A stretch of 64,000 bases of DNA from Argyresthia goedartella (taxonomy: Eukaryota; Arthropoda; Insecta; Lepidoptera; Argyresthiidae), in assembly GCA_949825045.1 (NCBI GenBank), contig OX463809.1:7157501-7221500 (forward strand), given 5' to 3'. Made by a program: the position numbers and the translations under genes. Position 1 is the first letter of the stretch. Each line of letters begins with the position of its first letter. Below the pieces are notes generated by a model. It was not told the origin of the DNA and ran no database searches. It saw nothing but the letters and a program-made list of their open reading frames with translations. This document shows, one piece after another, positions 63,509-64,000 of the stretch.

Positions 63509-64000
63509 TAAGGCCAGTGATATTAGTACTTTTAATGTTTCTACAGAAGAGTTTAAAGACTGCGAGTATGTTCTATCAAAGACACTGATTTTTCTACAAA
63601 ATGTATGTGGTATCAATACAAAAAAAGACGACTTAGAGTTATATTTGGAAGAATTAGATAACAAACCACAATATTTATGTATTAATGAACATTTTTTGAA
63701 AAAAGATCAGCTTGCGTTATTTAGTTTACAAAATTATGTTGTAATTTCGGGTAACTCTAGGGTGAAGATGAGTAGGGGTGGATCTATGATATTAGGTTTA
63801 AAAGATAGGAAGACAGAAATTCTTAAATTAGGAGAATCTCTGTATAAAACGGAATATTTTGAGATATGTGGTTTTAGAGATATCGAGACAAATTTGTATG
63901 TATTTTGTGTGTATAGAAATAACCCAAAGGTAAATAATTTTGACGTTTTTATGGAATGCTTGGAAAAGTTAATGGATAGCACCTTTGGCAGAATGTGTCT
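63486..64000 (+). CDS. LINE copy C ORF2, endonuclease start (partial, runs off the window)
   Basis: Frame +1 relative to ORF1, open from 63486 to the window end. It carries 'FLQNVCGINTKKDDLELYL', 'YLCINEHFL', 'RGGSMILGL' and 'FCVYRNNPKVNNFDVF', the first half of an EEP endonuclease. No in-frame ATG occurs before the endonuclease core; the first is near 63769. ORF1 ends 'GAG TTT TTT CGT AAT TAA', so a run of six T just before the ORF1 stop offers a possible +1 (or -2) shift site, or ORF2 uses reinitiation at a non-AUG codon. No disabling change is visible in the part seen. Confidence 0.75.
   Translation, partial: MTSFFVINKASDISTFNVSTEEFKDCEYVLSKTLIFLQNVCGINTKKDDLELYLEELDNKPQYLCINEHFLKKDQLALFSLQNYVVISGNSRVKMSRGGSMILGLKDRKTEILKLGESLYKTEYFEICGFRDIETNLYVFCVYRNNPKVNNFDVFMECLEKLMDSTFGRMC

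Overview
The window looks like eukaryotic nuclear DNA from a moth or butterfly. This is inferred from the AT-rich background, tRNA-headed SINEs with an (ATT)n tail, several copies of the 'GGGTTCCGTACC ... GTCCGTCCGTC' dispersed repeat, the 'TATGCCCAGCAGTGGG' LINE tail motif and many CR1/Jockey- and RTE-like LINEs. I saw no bacterial genes, rRNA, functional tRNA or CRISPR array. Nearly all recognisable coding sequence belongs to transposable elements, most of it broken. The one credible host coding segment is a terminal exon on the minus strand at 56655-56923.

Layout. 1-7.5 kb: a 248-bp tandem repeat containing a SINE-like head and interrupted by a LINE 3' end, then degenerate repeats, a long (CA)n tract and RTE-like debris. 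7.6-13.6 kb: a young BEL/Pao LTR retrotransposon with paired 578-bp LTRs and a 5-bp target duplication. It lacks its reverse transcriptase/RNase H core, has a UAG between gag and protease, and has a frameshifted integrase. 14-22 kb: LINE stubs, a reverse transcriptase fragment split by a long-TIR MITE, and several SINEs. 22.4-31.3 kb: an old RTE-like LINE carrying six in-frame copies of a 99-bp module, split by a complete 5.2-kb CR1/Jockey-type LINE on the minus strand (target duplication AACAT). 32-38 kb: a DDE transposase tail, hairpins, dispersed repeats and a decayed BED-finger hAT transposase. 38.3-47.5 kb: a CR1/Jockey-type LINE with a 73-bp snap-back inverted duplication in its RT, split by a complete 6.0-kb LINE with RNase H (12-bp target duplication, ACAATTG tail). 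48.5-49.1 kb: a hAT-like MITE with an 8-bp target duplication. 50-57 kb: mostly unannotated, with the host exon and its presumed 3' UTR. 57.3-64 kb: a 65-bp minisatellite and three CR1/Jockey-type LINE pieces. One is a two-LINE chimera sharing a 320-codon open frame, and the last has an intact ORF1 and an ORF2 running off the window.

The genes do not form a pathway. The window records layered transposition, and nesting plus target duplications give the relative order of several insertions. The most unusual signals are the six-fold 99-bp in-frame amplification, the snap-back palindrome, the two-LINE chimera, the array of look-alike stems in one LINE 3' UTR, and a young BEL element that has lost its polymerase. 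Family names rest on motif recognition from memory, without database searches.
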